Shown: positions 1 to 9,136, counted from the stretch's first letter. The stretch: 53,568 nt of DNA from Paludibacteraceae bacterium (GCA_905234685.1 CAJOIR010000011.1:1-53568), one strand, 5' to 3'. The notes: generated by a model from the sequence alone, not told the origin. Made by a program: numbers and translations.

Positions 1-81
1 CACATCTGTGAAAGTCATTTGGGCAGATTTTGGGTCGATTTCAACGCGTCTCAAGCGTAACTTGTTGATTTTCAACCTCTG

Positions 82-155
82 CGGTGCGGACGAGACTCGA
101 ACTCGCGACCTCCGGCGTGACAGGCCGGCATTCTAACCAGCTGAACTACCGCACC
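82..155 (-). tRNA. tRNA-Asp (GTC)
   Basis: Read on the minus strand this 74-nt stretch folds as a complete cloverleaf. The acceptor stem is GGTGCGG/CCGCACC, the anticodon stem CCGGC/GCCGG encloses the loop CTGTCAC, giving anticodon GTC (Asp), and the T-arm contains GTTCGAGTC. The discriminator base is G and no CCA is encoded, as is usual in Bacteroidota. A -7 element of the lineage-specific promoter lies about 65 bases upstream (220-227). Bases 1-81 beyond the 3' end show nothing I can identify. Confidence 0.96.
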
Positions 156-219
156 ATTTGGTGTTGCATCTGTGTGCAGGACAATATTCAAATAAATACC
201 CTTAACTCAAATGCGGGTG

Positions 220-251
220 CAAAGATACTGCAAAGTTTCAATACTCACAAT
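220..251 (-). promoter_or_regulatory. Bacteroidota promoter for tRNA-Asp
   Basis: On the minus strand there is TATCTTTG (220-227) preceded by 20 bases and then ATTG (248-251), matching the -33/-7 promoter pattern. The bases after it (GCACCCGC) recur after the tRNA-Lys promoter at 12452, suggesting a shared start region for stable RNA genes. Confidence 0.7.
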
Positions 252-279
252 ACCTGCATGCATTTTTTTTGAAAAAAGT

Positions 280-627
280 CTATTGTAGAAATTCTTTCAG
301 TGTGCCTATTGCTTCTTTTAAAACATTTTGCAGCGAAGAGGCTGCATCCTCGGCTTTCTCTTCAATAAATGCTGCATTGATTTTGTTGTTCCATTCATCA
401 ATCTGTCTTCGCTCGGTCTGTGTGAGTTCTGTCATGTAGTCAGCGTACTGCTCCCGAAGCTCTTTATATCGCATTTCGGCTGCATCCCAGTCTGTGTCGG
501 TATAGTCATCGTATTCCTCGAGAAAATCAGTGGCAAAGGTCTTATATTCGTTCATGAACTTGTCTTTCTTCGATGTGCATGCTGCTAAAGCGACTGCAAA
601 CATAATGATGATAATACGTGTCTTCAT
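280..627 (-). CDS. Small lipoprotein, possibly DUF6565-like
   Basis: The 115-aa product starts with a lipoprotein signal (MKTRIIIIMFAVALAAC; lipobox LAAC, Cys17) and so should be lipid-anchored in the envelope. The mature part is short, acidic and helical, with conserved-looking DWDAAE and YADYMTELT segments and no transmembrane helix; it resembles the small Bacteroidales helical lipoproteins annotated as DUF6565, but I recognise this only by general appearance. It is monocistronic with its own promoter (655-686) and is divergent from the FKBP genes. No catalytic motif is visible and the function is unknown. Confidence 0.8.
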   Translation of the reverse strand: MKTRIIIIMFAVALAACTSKKDKFMNEYKTFATDFLEEYDDYTDTDWDAAEMRYKELREQYADYMTELTQTERRQIDEWNNKINAAFIEEKAEDAASSLQNVLKEAIGTLKEFLQ

Positions 628-654
628 GTTTTAATTCATTTGTTGTTTGTTGTG

Positions 655-686
655 CAAAAATATATATAATGTGTGAACTGTGCAAT
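655..686 (-). promoter_or_regulatory. Promoter of the small lipoprotein gene
   Basis: Minus strand: TATTTTTG (655-662), 20-base spacer, ATTG (683-686). The spacing is exact for the Bacteroidota pattern; the -33 box is imperfect. It lies 28 bases upstream of the start codon and back to back with the promoter at 724-755. Confidence 0.6.
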
Positions 687-723
687 ATGTTGTGCTCTTT
701 TCTATGAAGATTTCCATGTTCTG

Positions 724-755
724 TTTGCAGGTTTGAGAAAAAAGAACTAATTTTG
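724..755 (+). promoter_or_regulatory. Promoter of the FKBP operon
   Basis: TTTG (724-727), exactly 20 bases, then TAATTTTG (748-755): a letter-perfect Bacteroidota -33/-7 promoter, 70 bases upstream of the first FKBP gene. Transcription would start near 762. Confidence 0.85.
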
Positions 756-824
756 CAAGTTAATTTGGAAGAGTTTACGTGGAAATTCAAAAACTATATG
801 TAATCAATATTAAAAGTTGTTACA

Positions 825-1409
825 ATGGATAAAATCAGTTATGCTTTAGGCCTCAGTCTGGGACAGAACCTGCTTGGGAGCGGTGTCCGCGAACTTAATT
901 ATCAGGACTTGTCAATAGGCGTAAAGGATGTGCTTGAGGCAAATCAGCCTAAGATAACCTATCAGGAGGCTCAACAGATACTCAACCGTTTCTTCTCTGA
1001 ACTTGAGAAGGAGGTTAAGAAAGTTGAGAAAGAGCGTGGCGAGAAGTTCCTTGCCGAGAACAAGAAGCGTGCGGGAGTTAAGACTACTGAAAGCGGCTTG
1101 CAGTATGAAATTCTGGAGGCTGCCATTGGTCAGAAGCCCAAAGCTACCGACACGGTGCGTGTACATTATGAGGGAACACTCATCGATGGTACGGTATTTG
1201 ACAGCAGTTATAAGCGTGGAGAGTCCATAACCTTTGCCCTGAATCAGGTAATCAAAGGTTGGACAGAAGGTTTGCAACTTATGTCAATAGGCAGCAAGTA
1301 CAAGTTCTACATACCCTATTTTCTTGGTTATGGTGAACGTGGCGCCGGTTCTCAGATTCCTCCTTACTCCACATTGATATTTACGGTGGAACTGCTCGGT
1401 ATAGAGTAA
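825..1409 (+). CDS. FKBP-type peptidyl-prolyl cis-trans isomerase, no signal peptide
   Basis: This 194-aa protein has the Mip/FkpA layout: an N-terminal dimerisation-type helical domain (about residues 1-95, beginning DKISYALGLSLGQNL) and a C-terminal FKBP domain (about 100-194). Binding-pocket residues are visible: VHYEGT (Tyr), GTVFDSS (Phe-Asp), QVIKGWTEGL (Val-Ile and Trp), LGYGERGAG (Tyr) and LIFTVELL (Phe). It should catalyse proline isomerisation during protein folding. Unlike its downstream paralogue it has no signal sequence, so it is probably cytoplasmic. The next gene starts 40 bases downstream, without a visible promoter, so the two form an operon. Confidence 0.92.
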   Translation: MDKISYALGLSLGQNLLGSGVRELNYQDLSIGVKDVLEANQPKITYQEAQQILNRFFSELEKEVKKVEKERGEKFLAENKKRAGVKTTESGLQYEILEAAIGQKPKATDTVRVHYEGTLIDGTVFDSSYKRGESITFALNQVIKGWTEGLQLMSIGSKYKFYIPYFLGYGERGAGSQIPPYSTLIFTVELLGIE

Positions 1410-1449
1410 ACATAAAATTTGACAACTAAATAATAATCACTTATATAAA

Positions 1450-2715
1450 ATGAGAAAACTTACTTTACTGACACTTATCGCCACAGTGGCAATGGTGTCT
1501 TGCGGCAACAGTTATGACGCAAAGAAAATCGTACTCCTCAGTGAGACCGACAGTATCAATTATGCTCTCGGTCAGATTAACGGTTCACAAATCAAGATGT
1601 ATTACATGCGTGGCGATTCGTCAAAGAAGACAGTCGACCAGTTTATGCAGGCTCTGACCAATGCCTATGAAGGCAAGGTTAAAGAAGAGTCACAAGTGGA
1701 AATGACCGGCAAGAGCATAGGCGGCTTCGTGAAGAATCTTGAAAAGAGTGGTGTGGCAGGCAACAAACAGTGGACTCTCAACGAGAAACTCTTCTTCCAA
1801 GGTCTTGTGAACGGCATCAAAGGCGACACTGCCGTTATGAAAGCAGACGAAGCAAGAGACTGGTTCCAGACCAAATACACTACCGCCCGTGCCGCTATGG
1901 TTAACGATTCAATAGTGGCGGAAAAGCCTGTACGCGCAAAATGCGGCAAGAAGGTGAAATCTGTAAAACTCAACAGCGAACTTGACAGTATCAACTACAT
2001 TTTTGGTTTGATGAACGGTGCTGACATCAGCAGAAGCGTTCTCCAGCAGGATTCTACAGGCAACGACTTCAAGGTTCTTGTTGACGCTATCAACAAAGGT
2101 TTGAAGAGCGATATCGCCAATCCGCAACTCATACAAATGGCTCAGCAGATAGGAAAGACTATCAAAGATCAAGAGTCGGAAGGTTTGCTTGGAATACCCC
2201 AGATTGAGAGCGAATTTTTATTAATCCAACAGGGCTTCACCAACGGCTTGCTTGGCTATCAGGAGATGATGACTGATGAGGCTGCGGGCGAATATGTAAA
2301 TAGCAGTATCGACAGAATCAAATACGGTGACAACAAGGCCGAGAACGAGCGTTTCCTTGAGGAGAACAAACTGCGTCCTGAAGTTACTACCACAGAGTCG
2401 GGTCTCCAGTATGAGGTGCTGAAGGCTGGCAAGGGCAAGAAACCTCAGGCTACCGACAAGGTTAAGGTGCATTATCATGGCACTTTGATTGACGGCACTG
2501 TATTCGATAGTTCAGTTGAGCGCGGTGAGCCTATTGAATTCAGTCTAAATGGAGTCATAGCAGGTTGGACTGAAGGTCTTCAACTGATGCCTGTAGGCAG
2601 TAAGTATAAATTCTACATACCTCAACAACTCGGTTACGGCAGTCATGCTGCAGGAAGCATACCTCCGTATTCAACACTCATCTTCGAGGTTGAACTGCTT
2701 GACATTGTAAAATAA
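1450..2715 (+). CDS. FKBP-type peptidyl-prolyl isomerase lipoprotein with duplicated N-terminal domain
   Basis: The 421-aa product begins with a lipoprotein signal (ATVAMVSC, Cys19), so it should fold proteins in the periplasm from a membrane anchor. It is about twice the length of the neighbouring FKBP because the N-terminal domain occurs twice: [17 protein letters not shown] near residue 34 and [16 protein letters not shown] near residue 178. The C-terminal FKBP domain (about 320-421) keeps [32 protein letters not shown] and LIFEVELL and is close to that of the upstream gene, so the pair arose by duplication. A strong hairpin follows at 2728-2765, just before the flippase gene. Confidence 0.92.
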   Translation: MRKLTLLTLIATVAMVSCGNSYDAKKIVLLSETDSINYALGQINGSQIKMYYMRGDSSKKTVDQFMQALTNAYEGKVKEESQVEMTGKSIGGFVKNLEKSGVAGNKQWTLNEKLFFQGLVNGIKGDTAVMKADEARDWFQTKYTTARAAMVNDSIVAEKPVRAKCGKKVKSVKLNSELDSINYIFGLMNGADISRSVLQQDSTGNDFKVLVDAINKGLKSDIANPQLIQMAQQIGKTIKDQESEGLLGIPQIESEFLLIQQGFTNGLLGYQEMMTDEAAGEYVNSSIDRIKYGDNKAENERFLEENKLRPEVTTTESGLQYEVLKAGKGKKPQATDKVKVHYHGTLIDGTVFDSSVERGEPIEFSLNGVIAGWTEGLQLMPVGSKYKFYIPQQLGYGSHAAGSIPPYSTLIFEVELLDIVK

Positions 2716-2727
2716 AAAGATAATACA

Positions 2728-2765
2728 TATCGTTGGCAGTATGGCGTCGCCTGCTGCCAACGATA
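2728..2765 (+). promoter_or_regulatory. Strong intercistronic hairpin
   Basis: TATCGTTGGCAG (2728-2739) is the exact reverse complement of CTGCCAACGATA (2754-2765), a 12-bp perfect stem around a 14-base loop that itself contains GGC/GCC. It ends 9 bases before the ATG at 2775. There is no T-run on the plus strand, so it is not a standard intrinsic terminator; it could be an attenuator, an RNA-processing site or a translation-control hairpin. Confidence 0.6.
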
Positions 2766-2774
2766 ACTGTAATT

Positions 2775-4274
2775 ATGGGAGTAATAGCCAAACAGAGTAT
2801 TCGTGGCACGATAGTCACCTATCTTGGCGCGGCAATAAGCGTTGTCACCACTTTCTGCGTGATGACGCGTTTTCTTACAGCCGAAGAGATAGGTCTCACC
2901 CGTGTGCTGGTTGATGCAGGCACTCTGTTTATAGGCTTGGCGCAATTGGGCACAACATCGTCCATAGTACGTTTCTACCCGTATTTCAAGACAGATGACA
3001 GGCGTGACCACGGTTTCTTTTTCTGGACTGTTGTCGTGCCTTTTGTCGGTTTCCTTGTTGTTGCCTGCTGCTTCTTTCTTCTCAGAGGACAGATTACGGC
3101 TATGTTTGAGGAGAAGTCGGCACTGTTTGTCAACTACTTCTATTATGTTCTGCCACTGGCATTCTTCATGCTCTATCAGACGGTGTTCGAGACAAATGTC
3201 AATGTGCGTATGCGCATAGTCTTTCCTCGTGCTGTAAGGGAGGTGCTCGTCCGTGTGTTGCTGCTGCTGTTATACTTGCTGTATGCATTCCGTGTATTGA
3301 CGCTTGACGGCTTCGTCATGTCGCTATGTTGTATATATGCAGTAGCGGCCTTGCTTAACTTGATTTACCTGTTTTCTACCGGCAGAGTGTCGCTGACTCC
3401 TGACATGCTCTTCCTTCGTGATAACGCTGGTTTGGTGAGAAAATATCTGCTTTACACTTGCTTCCTCATCCTGTCTGCTTTGGCATCGGTGTTTGCACCG
3501 CTGATTAGCGGTTTCTTTGTGTCAGCGAAGATGGGACTCGACTATAACGGTATTTTTGCCATAGCGGTCAATATGGCGGCACTGGTATGCATACCGTCAC
3601 GCTCGCTCAATGCTATTGCTTCGCCTGAGTTGTCACAGACCTTCAAGGAAGATGACCGTCAGCATCGCGCTGTGCTGCTCAAGCAGGTGTCATCCAATCT
3701 CTTTCTCATAGGCAGCCTGATATTGCTTGCAATATGGATAAATATCGACTTGATATTCCATATACTCCCTAACGGAGGTGTATATAGCACTGCTCGGAGC
3801 ACTGTACTTCTTCTGTCTGTCAGCCAGTTGCTGCTTTCTTCGTTTTCAATAGGTCTGTTGGCAATCAACTACTCCCGCTATTATTACTATTCCCTCATTT
3901 GCTCTGTATTGCTTACGTTTAGCACCATTCTGCTCAATCAACTGCTAATACCTGTTTGTGGCATTACTGGTGCCGCTCTCGCCAACTGCTTGTCGTATGT
4001 GCTGTTTTTTATTTGCGTGCTGGTGGTGATAAAGGTGTTTCTGCACACATCGCCATTGTCTTTGTCACATCTGAAGACGCTTGTTGCAGGTGCTCTTGTT
4101 TTTACGCTTAATGAACTGATGTCTCGTTTCCTGCCTGATATGAATATCTGGCTTTCATCTGCTTTGAGGAGTGTTGTGCTGATAGGTTCTTTCCTGATTG
4201 TTGCCTGGTTGTGGAACATTTCACCTGATATCAAGAATATGGTACGCAGAAAACTTCACGGGCATGCCGGCTAA
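2775..4274 (+). CDS. Polysaccharide flippase-like multi-pass membrane protein (Wzx/MATE-like)
   Basis: The 499-aa product is almost wholly hydrophobic, with about 12-14 predicted membrane spans. Its N-terminus (GVIAKQSIRGTIVTYLGAAISV, then LTAEEIGLTRVLVDAG) is typical of the polysaccharide biosynthesis/flippase branch of the MOP superfamily, which moves lipid-linked sugars across the inner membrane. I chose ATG 2775 because it gives that conserved N-terminus; the frame is open up to a TTG at 2733, but that would run through the hairpin at 2728-2765. No glycosyltransferase genes adjoin it, so the substrate is unknown. truA follows 32 bases later and is probably co-transcribed. Confidence 0.85.
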   Translation: MGVIAKQSIRGTIVTYLGAAISVVTTFCVMTRFLTAEEIGLTRVLVDAGTLFIGLAQLGTTSSIVRFYPYFKTDDRRDHGFFFWTVVVPFVGFLVVACCFFLLRGQITAMFEEKSALFVNYFYYVLPLAFFMLYQTVFETNVNVRMRIVFPRAVREVLVRVLLLLLYLLYAFRVLTLDGFVMSLCCIYAVAALLNLIYLFSTGRVSLTPDMLFLRDNAGLVRKYLLYTCFLILSALASVFAPLISGFFVSAKMGLDYNGIFAIAVNMAALVCIPSRSLNAIASPELSQTFKEDDRQHRAVLLKQVSSNLFLIGSLILLAIWINIDLIFHILPNGGVYSTARSTVLLLSVSQLLLSSFSIGLLAINYSRYYYYSLICSVLLTFSTILLNQLLIPVCGITGAALANCLSYVLFFICVLVVIKVFLHTSPLSLSHLKTLVAGALVFTLNELMSRFLPDMNIWLSSALRSVVLIGSFLIVAWLWNISPDIKNMVRRKLHGHAG

Positions 4275-4306
4275 TATCAATTGATAACTATCAACTGTTA
4301 ATTGTC

Positions 4307-5071
4307 TTGCGTTATTTCCTTTATTTCTCATATTGCGGTATCAATTATCATGGCTGGCAACGTCAGCCTAACGGCGTGTCTGTTCAGCAGGTGATTGAGG
4401 AGGCGATGTCTGTATTGATGCAGGAGGATGTCATGCTTACGGCGGCAGGCAGGACTGACGCAGGTGTGCATGCATGCCTTATGGTGGCACATTTCGATAC
4501 GCAGAAACAGATCTTGAGCGAGACGAATCTCATTGGCAGACTGAATAATTTTCTACCTAAAGATATTGCAGTAAAAGATATCCGTCGTGTGCAAGACTCC
4601 GCCCATGCGCGTTTTGATGCCGTTGAGCGCACTTATGAGTACCGTTGTGTCTTTTCGAAAGACCCTTTCAGGCACGCTCTTGTCACGCAGATACCTTCCA
4701 ATTTGGATTTCAGTCTTATGAACGAGGCGGCTGAGATACTCACTCACACCGAGGACTTTGCTTCGTTCTGCAAACTGCATACCGATGTTAAAACTACCAT
4801 TTGCAAAGTTAGTCGTGCTGAATGGACTGTCGATGAGCGCGGGGCGGTGTTCACTATTACTGCCGACCGTTTCCTTAGAAACATGGTGCGTGCAGTGGTG
4901 GGTACGCTCTTTGAAATAGGCAGACACAGAATGACCGTTGAGCAGTTTGGTGAGGTAATTTCCAAGCATCATCGCACTGCCGCAGGGCAGTCTGCTCCCG
5001 CTGACGGCTTGTACTTGGTTGACATTAAATATCCTCCTGAAGTCTTTTGGCAAAAAGTGCCATTAAATTGA
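4307..5071 (+). CDS. truA: tRNA pseudouridine synthase A
   Basis: TruA converts uridines 38-40 of the tRNA anticodon stem to pseudouridine. The 254-aa protein has the usual family length and the catalytic motif GRTDAGVHA with the nucleophile Asp51, together with the N-terminal RYFLYFSYCGINYHGWQRQP and the later FLRNMVRAVVGTL segment. The start is TTG at 4307: the conserved family N-terminus begins exactly there and no upstream ATG is in frame. The 20 bases before the start contain the AACTATCAACTG-type repeat discussed at 7307-7338. It lies directly downstream of the flippase gene. Confidence 0.95.
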   Translation: MRYFLYFSYCGINYHGWQRQPNGVSVQQVIEEAMSVLMQEDVMLTAAGRTDAGVHACLMVAHFDTQKQILSETNLIGRLNNFLPKDIAVKDIRRVQDSAHARFDAVERTYEYRCVFSKDPFRHALVTQIPSNLDFSLMNEAAEILTHTEDFASFCKLHTDVKTTICKVSRAEWTVDERGAVFTITADRFLRNMVRAVVGTLFEIGRHRMTVEQFGEVISKHHRTAAGQSAPADGLYLVDIKYPPEVFWQKVPLN

Positions 5072-5104
5072 CAATAAATAGACGCATGATACAATAGAAA
5101 GGAA

Positions 5105-5112
5105 TATCTTTG
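5105..5112 (+). promoter_or_regulatory. -7 element upstream of the GH28 gene
   Basis: TATCTTTG followed by CAACATC lies 14 bases before the ATG at 5127. The -7 element is perfect, but no good -33 TTTG is found at 19-21 bases, so the promoter is weak, activator-dependent or not correctly identified. Confidence 0.5.
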
Positions 5113-5126
5113 CAACATCAAATTGT

Positions 5127-6638
5127 ATGTTTATGAAAAAGATATTCCTCTCTTTGTTTTCGGCACTCTTGTTAGTGTCATGCGGTAGTGGTAGCAAGTG
5201 GCAGCAGACAACCGATGCAGACTTGCACAAGGTGCTTGCTGGTGCACCCTTTGACATGAAGGTTAGTATGCCTCGGATTCCAGACAAGGTGTTTGACGTT
5301 ATGGACTATGGCGCTGTCAACAATGGCACAGTTCTCCTCACAGAGGTCTTCCAGAAGGCTATCGATGAGGCTTCGGCTGCAGGTGGCGGCACGGTGCTTA
5401 TTCCTGATGGCGTCTATCTGACTGGTCCTATAGTGCTGAAGTCCAATGTCCGTCTTTATGCAGAGCAAAATGCTCTTGTCATATTCTCTCCTGATTTTTC
5501 TCTTTACCCTATATTGGAGACTTCTTTCGAAGGACTGGATACGCGCCGTTGCCAGTCGCCGATTTCGGCTCTGAACGCTGAGAATATTGCTATCTGCGGC
5601 AAGGGTACTTTCAATGGTTCAGGTGATGCATGGCGTGCTGTGAAGAAGGCTAAACTTACCGCTTCTCAGTGGAAGAAGAAAGCGGAGAGCGGAGGTGTTG
5701 TCACACCTGACGGTAAGGAGTGGTATCCCGACTCGGCAGCGCTCTATGGCAAGTCGCTCTGCGTTGACCAAAATGTGCCTGTCGGTCTACAGTCTGACGA
5801 AGAGTGGGAGGCAATCCGTTCTTTCCTTCGTCCTGTGATGTTGAGTTTTGTCAATTGCAGGAATGTACTCCTCGAGGGTGTCTGCTTTGAGAATTCGCCT
5901 GCGTGGAATCTGCATCCGCTTATGTGCGAGAATCTGGTTCTGAGCCGCCTTACTGTGCGTAACCCGTGGTATTCGCAGAATGGCGATGGTGTAGATGTGG
6001 AGTCTTGCAGAAATGTCGTCATTGCCGACTGCTCTTTCGACGTGGGTGATGACGCCATTTGCATGAAGTCGGGCAAGAACGAAGACGGCAGACGGCGTGG
6101 CGTAGCAGATGAGAATATTGTCGTTGACGGCTGCAAGGTATATCACGGACACGGAGGTTTCGTTGTTGGAAGCGAAATGTCAGGCGGTGTGAAGAATGTG
6201 TGGGTGAAGAACTGCATGTTCCTCGGCACCGATGTGGGCTTGCGTTTCAAGTCAACCCGCGGCAGAGGCGGTATAGTGGAGAATATCTTCATTGACAATA
6301 TATGCATGAATGCCATTCCTAATGACGCTCTGCTCTTCGACCTTTATTATGGTGGCAAGGGCGCAGGAGAGGAGACTGCCGAAGAGATTGCTGCACGTAT
6401 GGCTGCCGCAGTACCACTTGTTGATGAAACAACTCCTCAGTTCCGCAATATCAGCATTGAGAACGTAATCTGCAGTGGAGCAAAACGTGCTGTCTATTTC
6501 AACGGTTTGCCGGAAATGCCTATTCGGAATGTCTGCCTGAAAAACATCAATATGATTGCAGAGGAAGGTGCTGTATTCAACAAGACCGAGAATGTCACTA
6601 TTGAAAATGTGATAATCAACGGAGAAGAAATACATTGA
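5127..6638 (+). CDS. Glycoside hydrolase family 28 (polygalacturonase-type) lipoprotein
   Basis: GH28 enzymes hydrolyse galacturonic-acid linkages in pectin with inversion. The 503-aa protein has a lipoprotein signal (LLLVSCGSGS), then the pectate-lyase-fold opening VFDVMDYGAVNNG and a right-handed beta-helix. The four GH28 signature sites are present: NGDGVD (N285, D287), GDDAIC (D308, D309), GHGG (H342) and RFKS (R373, K375). The Thr of the classical NTD motif is Gly here, as in rhamnogalacturonan- or exo-type members. A start at ATG 5133 (MKKIFLSLFS) is equally possible. The DUF4861-like gene begins 4 bases after its stop, and uxaC, which uses the released uronate, faces it. Confidence 0.93.
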   Translation: MFMKKIFLSLFSALLLVSCGSGSKWQQTTDADLHKVLAGAPFDMKVSMPRIPDKVFDVMDYGAVNNGTVLLTEVFQKAIDEASAAGGGTVLIPDGVYLTGPIVLKSNVRLYAEQNALVIFSPDFSLYPILETSFEGLDTRRCQSPISALNAENIAICGKGTFNGSGDAWRAVKKAKLTASQWKKKAESGGVVTPDGKEWYPDSAALYGKSLCVDQNVPVGLQSDEEWEAIRSFLRPVMLSFVNCRNVLLEGVCFENSPAWNLHPLMCENLVLSRLTVRNPWYSQNGDGVDVESCRNVVIADCSFDVGDDAICMKSGKNEDGRRRGVADENIVVDGCKVYHGHGGFVVGSEMSGGVKNVWVKNCMFLGTDVGLRFKSTRGRGGIVENIFIDNICMNAIPNDALLFDLYYGGKGAGEETAEEIAARMAAAVPLVDETTPQFRNISIENVICSGAKRAVYFNGLPEMPIRNVCLKNINMIAEEGAVFNKTENVTIENVIINGEEIH

Positions 6639-6642
6639 TATA

Positions 6643-7611
6643 TTGAAACCCGCAACTTTATTCTTTTTGACAATCGTTGTCTGTTGCTCATGTAGCAGAC
6701 AACGTGTCAATGTGCAGATGTTTGTGAAAGCCCCCCTTTGTGAAGAGGGGGTTGTCGTATGTAATGCCGAGGGCAAGACTTATGGCATACGGCCAGTAAC
6801 TGAGCAGACCTTTTATCCGGGAGAAGACAGCTTTCACAAGATGCATCATCATGGTGTGGCTCTTGAGAGCGAGGTTATGGCATACCGCATATATTTCGAC
6901 AAGCGTCAGACTGTGGATGTCTATGCCAAACGTACGCCGCAACTTGAGTTGGCTGAGAGTTTGTGGTATCCTGATGACGAACAACTGGCACGTGGATTTG
7001 GCGATGATGTGCTTAAGGTGGGGAATACCATTGGTGTAGGTTCTGTCCGCCCATGGAGCGCAGAGATGCAGAAACTTGTCAATATGGACAGGTTCGTGAG
7101 CAGAACTCAGCGTATCGTTTCATGTACTGCCGATTGTGCTGTTGCTGAAGTGGAGGTGAAAGGTCTGCAGATTGAGGAGAAGACGGTCAACCTACTTACG
7201 CGTTATACAATACGTGCCGGACATCGGGATATGCAGTGTGAGGTTTTTGCATCCGATACGCTGTCCTCACTCGTTACAGGAGTGCAAAAAATAGGCAATG
7301 GAGAAATATCAACTATCAACTGTCAACTATCAACTGTCCTTGCTTCATGGGGCACAGACTGGCCTGTTAATGACACTGTCAAATATGCCAAAGAAACGCT
7401 CGGCATCATGGTTGCGGTCCCTGAAAGATATGCGGGTGAAGTGATATATGATGTCCGTCAGACATTGGTTTCTCTCATTCTCGAGCATATTGACTCAGAC
7501 AGTTTCAACTATTACTGCACATTCACTCTTGCAGCCGTATCAATGAAAGAAAAGAACCCTCCCGCGCATAGCGCAGATGAGTTCTTCTCTTATATTGCAA
7601 ATCTTTATTGA
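6643..7611 (+). CDS. DUF4861-like lipoprotein of a pectin-utilisation cluster
   Basis: The 322-aa product begins at TTG 6643, 4 bases after the GH28 stop, which gives a clear lipoprotein signal (TLFFLTIVVCCSC). The body resembles DUF4861 proteins found in rhamnogalacturonan loci: YPGEDSFHKMHHHGVALESE, AYRIYFDKRQTVDVYAKR, YPDDEQLARGFGDDVLKVG, VGSVRPW and LASWGTDWPVND. The activity of the family is not known to me, though it accompanies pectin-lyase and hydrolase genes. An unusual 32-bp repeat-like insertion at 7307-7338 adds about 10 residues (STINCQLSTV) before LASWGTDW without breaking the frame. Confidence 0.78.
   Translation: MKPATLFFLTIVVCCSCSRQRVNVQMFVKAPLCEEGVVVCNAEGKTYGIRPVTEQTFYPGEDSFHKMHHHGVALESEVMAYRIYFDKRQTVDVYAKRTPQLELAESLWYPDDEQLARGFGDDVLKVGNTIGVGSVRPWSAEMQKLVNMDRFVSRTQRIVSCTADCAVAEVEVKGLQIEEKTVNLLTRYTIRAGHRDMQCEVFASDTLSSLVTGVQKIGNGEISTINCQLSTVLASWGTDWPVNDTVKYAKETLGIMVAVPERYAGEVIYDVRQTLVSLILEHIDSDSFNYYCTFTLAAVSMKEKNPPAHSADEFFSYIANLY
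7307..7338 (+). repeat. In-frame AACTATCAACTGTC-type repeat inside a gene
   Basis: The sequence ATCAACT-ATCAACT-GTCAACT-ATCAACT-GTC is built from 7-bp units. Closely similar bases (GATAACTATCAACTGTTAATTG) occupy the intergenic region before truA (4282-4303). Such units are generally intergenic in this lineage, and here one lies inside a coding frame. Confidence 0.7.
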
Positions 7612-7620
7612 CCAACATTC

Positions 7621-7648
7621 GTCTGCCGCTCTGTGTGGAACGGCAGAC
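7621..7648. terminator. Bidirectional terminator-like hairpin
   Basis: GTCTGCCG (7621-7628) and CGGCAGAC (7641-7648) form a perfect 8-bp stem between the convergent DUF4861-like gene and uxaC. T/A-rich flanks exist on both sides, but there is no long T-run. Confidence 0.6.
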
Positions 7649-7664
7649 AATTTGATGCTGTGCT

Positions 7665-9092
7665 TCAGAATTTGAAGTAGTTCTTGGCGTTGTTGTAGCA
7701 GATGTCCTCTACCATCTGTTGAACGCGCGCTTTCTCGTAGCCTGTATAAGGAATCATACCTGCTTCGATGTCGTTGCCAAGTACGTTGCAGAGTGTGCGG
7801 CGGAAATACTCGTGGCGCGGATAACTTAGGAACGAGCGGCTGTCGGTAAGCATGCCTACGAAACGGCTCAACAAACCGAGATTCGAGAGTGCCATCATCT
7901 GTTTTTCCATGCCGTCTTTCTGGTCAAGGAACCACCAGCCTGAACCGAACTGTATCTTGCCTGGCACCGAGCCGTCCTGGAAATTGCCGAGCATGGTGGC
8001 AATCACTTCGTTGGCACACGGGTTGAGGTTGTACAGAATGGTCTTGGCCAGTTTGCCTTCGCCGTTCATCTCGTCCAGGAAATGAGCCATCGCCTTGGCG
8101 GTGGTGAACTCGCCTATAGAGTCGAAACCGGTGTCTGCACCGAGTTGGGCGAACATCTTCGAGTTGTTGTTGCGGATAGCTCCGTAATGATACTGTTGTG
8201 TCCAACCTGCAGCATAGTCCATCTCGGCCTGCATGTGCATGTATGCGTGTTTGTACTGGCGTATCTCGTATGCAGTCAGTGCCTTGCCTGCAAGTGCCTT
8301 GCCGAGTATATCGTCTATCTCGTGGCCGGTGTATGGCTCGTCGTAGAACTCTTCTATACCATGGTCGCTCAGGCGGCAACCCATGCTTTCGAAGAAATCA
8401 TGACGTTTCTGAAGTGCATCATGCAAATCGGCGAAGGTGCGTATTGCTACACCGCTCACGGTACTAAGTTTCTCTATGTATGCCGACCATGTGGCAGCTT
8501 CGATGTTCATGCCTGCATCCGGACGCCATGTCGGGAGCATGCGCACGCTTTCTTCTTTGTTCTTTTGACTCTCTTCTAACAACATTTTGTGCCATTCAAG
8601 CGAATCGGCGGGGTCATCGGTGGTGCAGACAATCTCTACGTTGTAGTGCTTCATCAGTCCGCGCGGACAGAACTTCGGGTCGTTCTTGATGAGGTCGTTG
8701 CAGCGGTCATATATCTCGCGCGCTGTCTCAGGGTTCAGGCGTTTCTCTATGCCGAAAGCGGTCTTGAGTTCGAGGTGAGTCCAATGATACAGAGGGTTGC
8801 GGAAAGTGTAGGGTACTGTCTCAGCCCACTTTTCGAATTTCTCCCAGTCGGTAGTGTCCTTGCCGGTGCAGTAACGCTCGTCAACCCCGTTACTGCGCAT
8901 GGCGCGCCATTTGTAGTGGTCGCCCATAAGCCATATCTGTGCTATTGACTCAAAGCGTTTGTTCTCTGCCACCATCTGCGGAATCAAATGGCAGTGGTAA
9001 TCTATAATCGGCATCTTCGCCGCATGTTCGTGATACAGTTCCTGCGATGTCTCTGTCTGCAGCAGGAAATTCTGGTCCATAAATGCTTTCAT
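7665..9092 (-). CDS. uxaC: Uronate (glucuronate/galacturonate) isomerase
   Basis: UxaC converts D-galacturonate to tagaturonate and D-glucuronate to fructuronate, the first cytoplasmic step of pectin-sugar breakdown. The 475 aa match the family length (about 470). Typical segments are [21 protein letters not shown] at the N-terminus, the metal-binding DYHCHL motif, the mid-region [18 protein letters not shown] and [22 protein letters not shown] near the C-terminus. It faces the GH28/DUF4861 pair and completes a small galacturonan cluster. It has its own promoter (9137-9166), which is divergent from leuS. Confidence 0.96.
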   Translation of the reverse strand: MKAFMDQNFLLQTETSQELYHEHAAKMPIIDYHCHLIPQMVAENKRFESIAQIWLMGDHYKWRAMRSNGVDERYCTGKDTTDWEKFEKWAETVPYTFRNPLYHWTHLELKTAFGIEKRLNPETAREIYDRCNDLIKNDPKFCPRGLMKHYNVEIVCTTDDPADSLEWHKMLLEESQKNKEESVRMLPTWRPDAGMNIEAATWSAYIEKLSTVSGVAIRTFADLHDALQKRHDFFESMGCRLSDHGIEEFYDEPYTGHEIDDILGKALAGKALTAYEIRQYKHAYMHMQAEMDYAAGWTQQYHYGAIRNNNSKMFAQLGADTGFDSIGEFTTAKAMAHFLDEMNGEGKLAKTILYNLNPCANEVIATMLGNFQDGSVPGKIQFGSGWWFLDQKDGMEKQMMALSNLGLLSRFVGMLTDSRSFLSYPRHEYFRRTLCNVLGNDIEAGMIPYTGYEKARVQQMVEDICYNNAKNYFKF

Positions 9093-9136
9093 GGTGTTGG
9101 ATTGTTTATTTTGGATTATACATATTATTCACGTTG

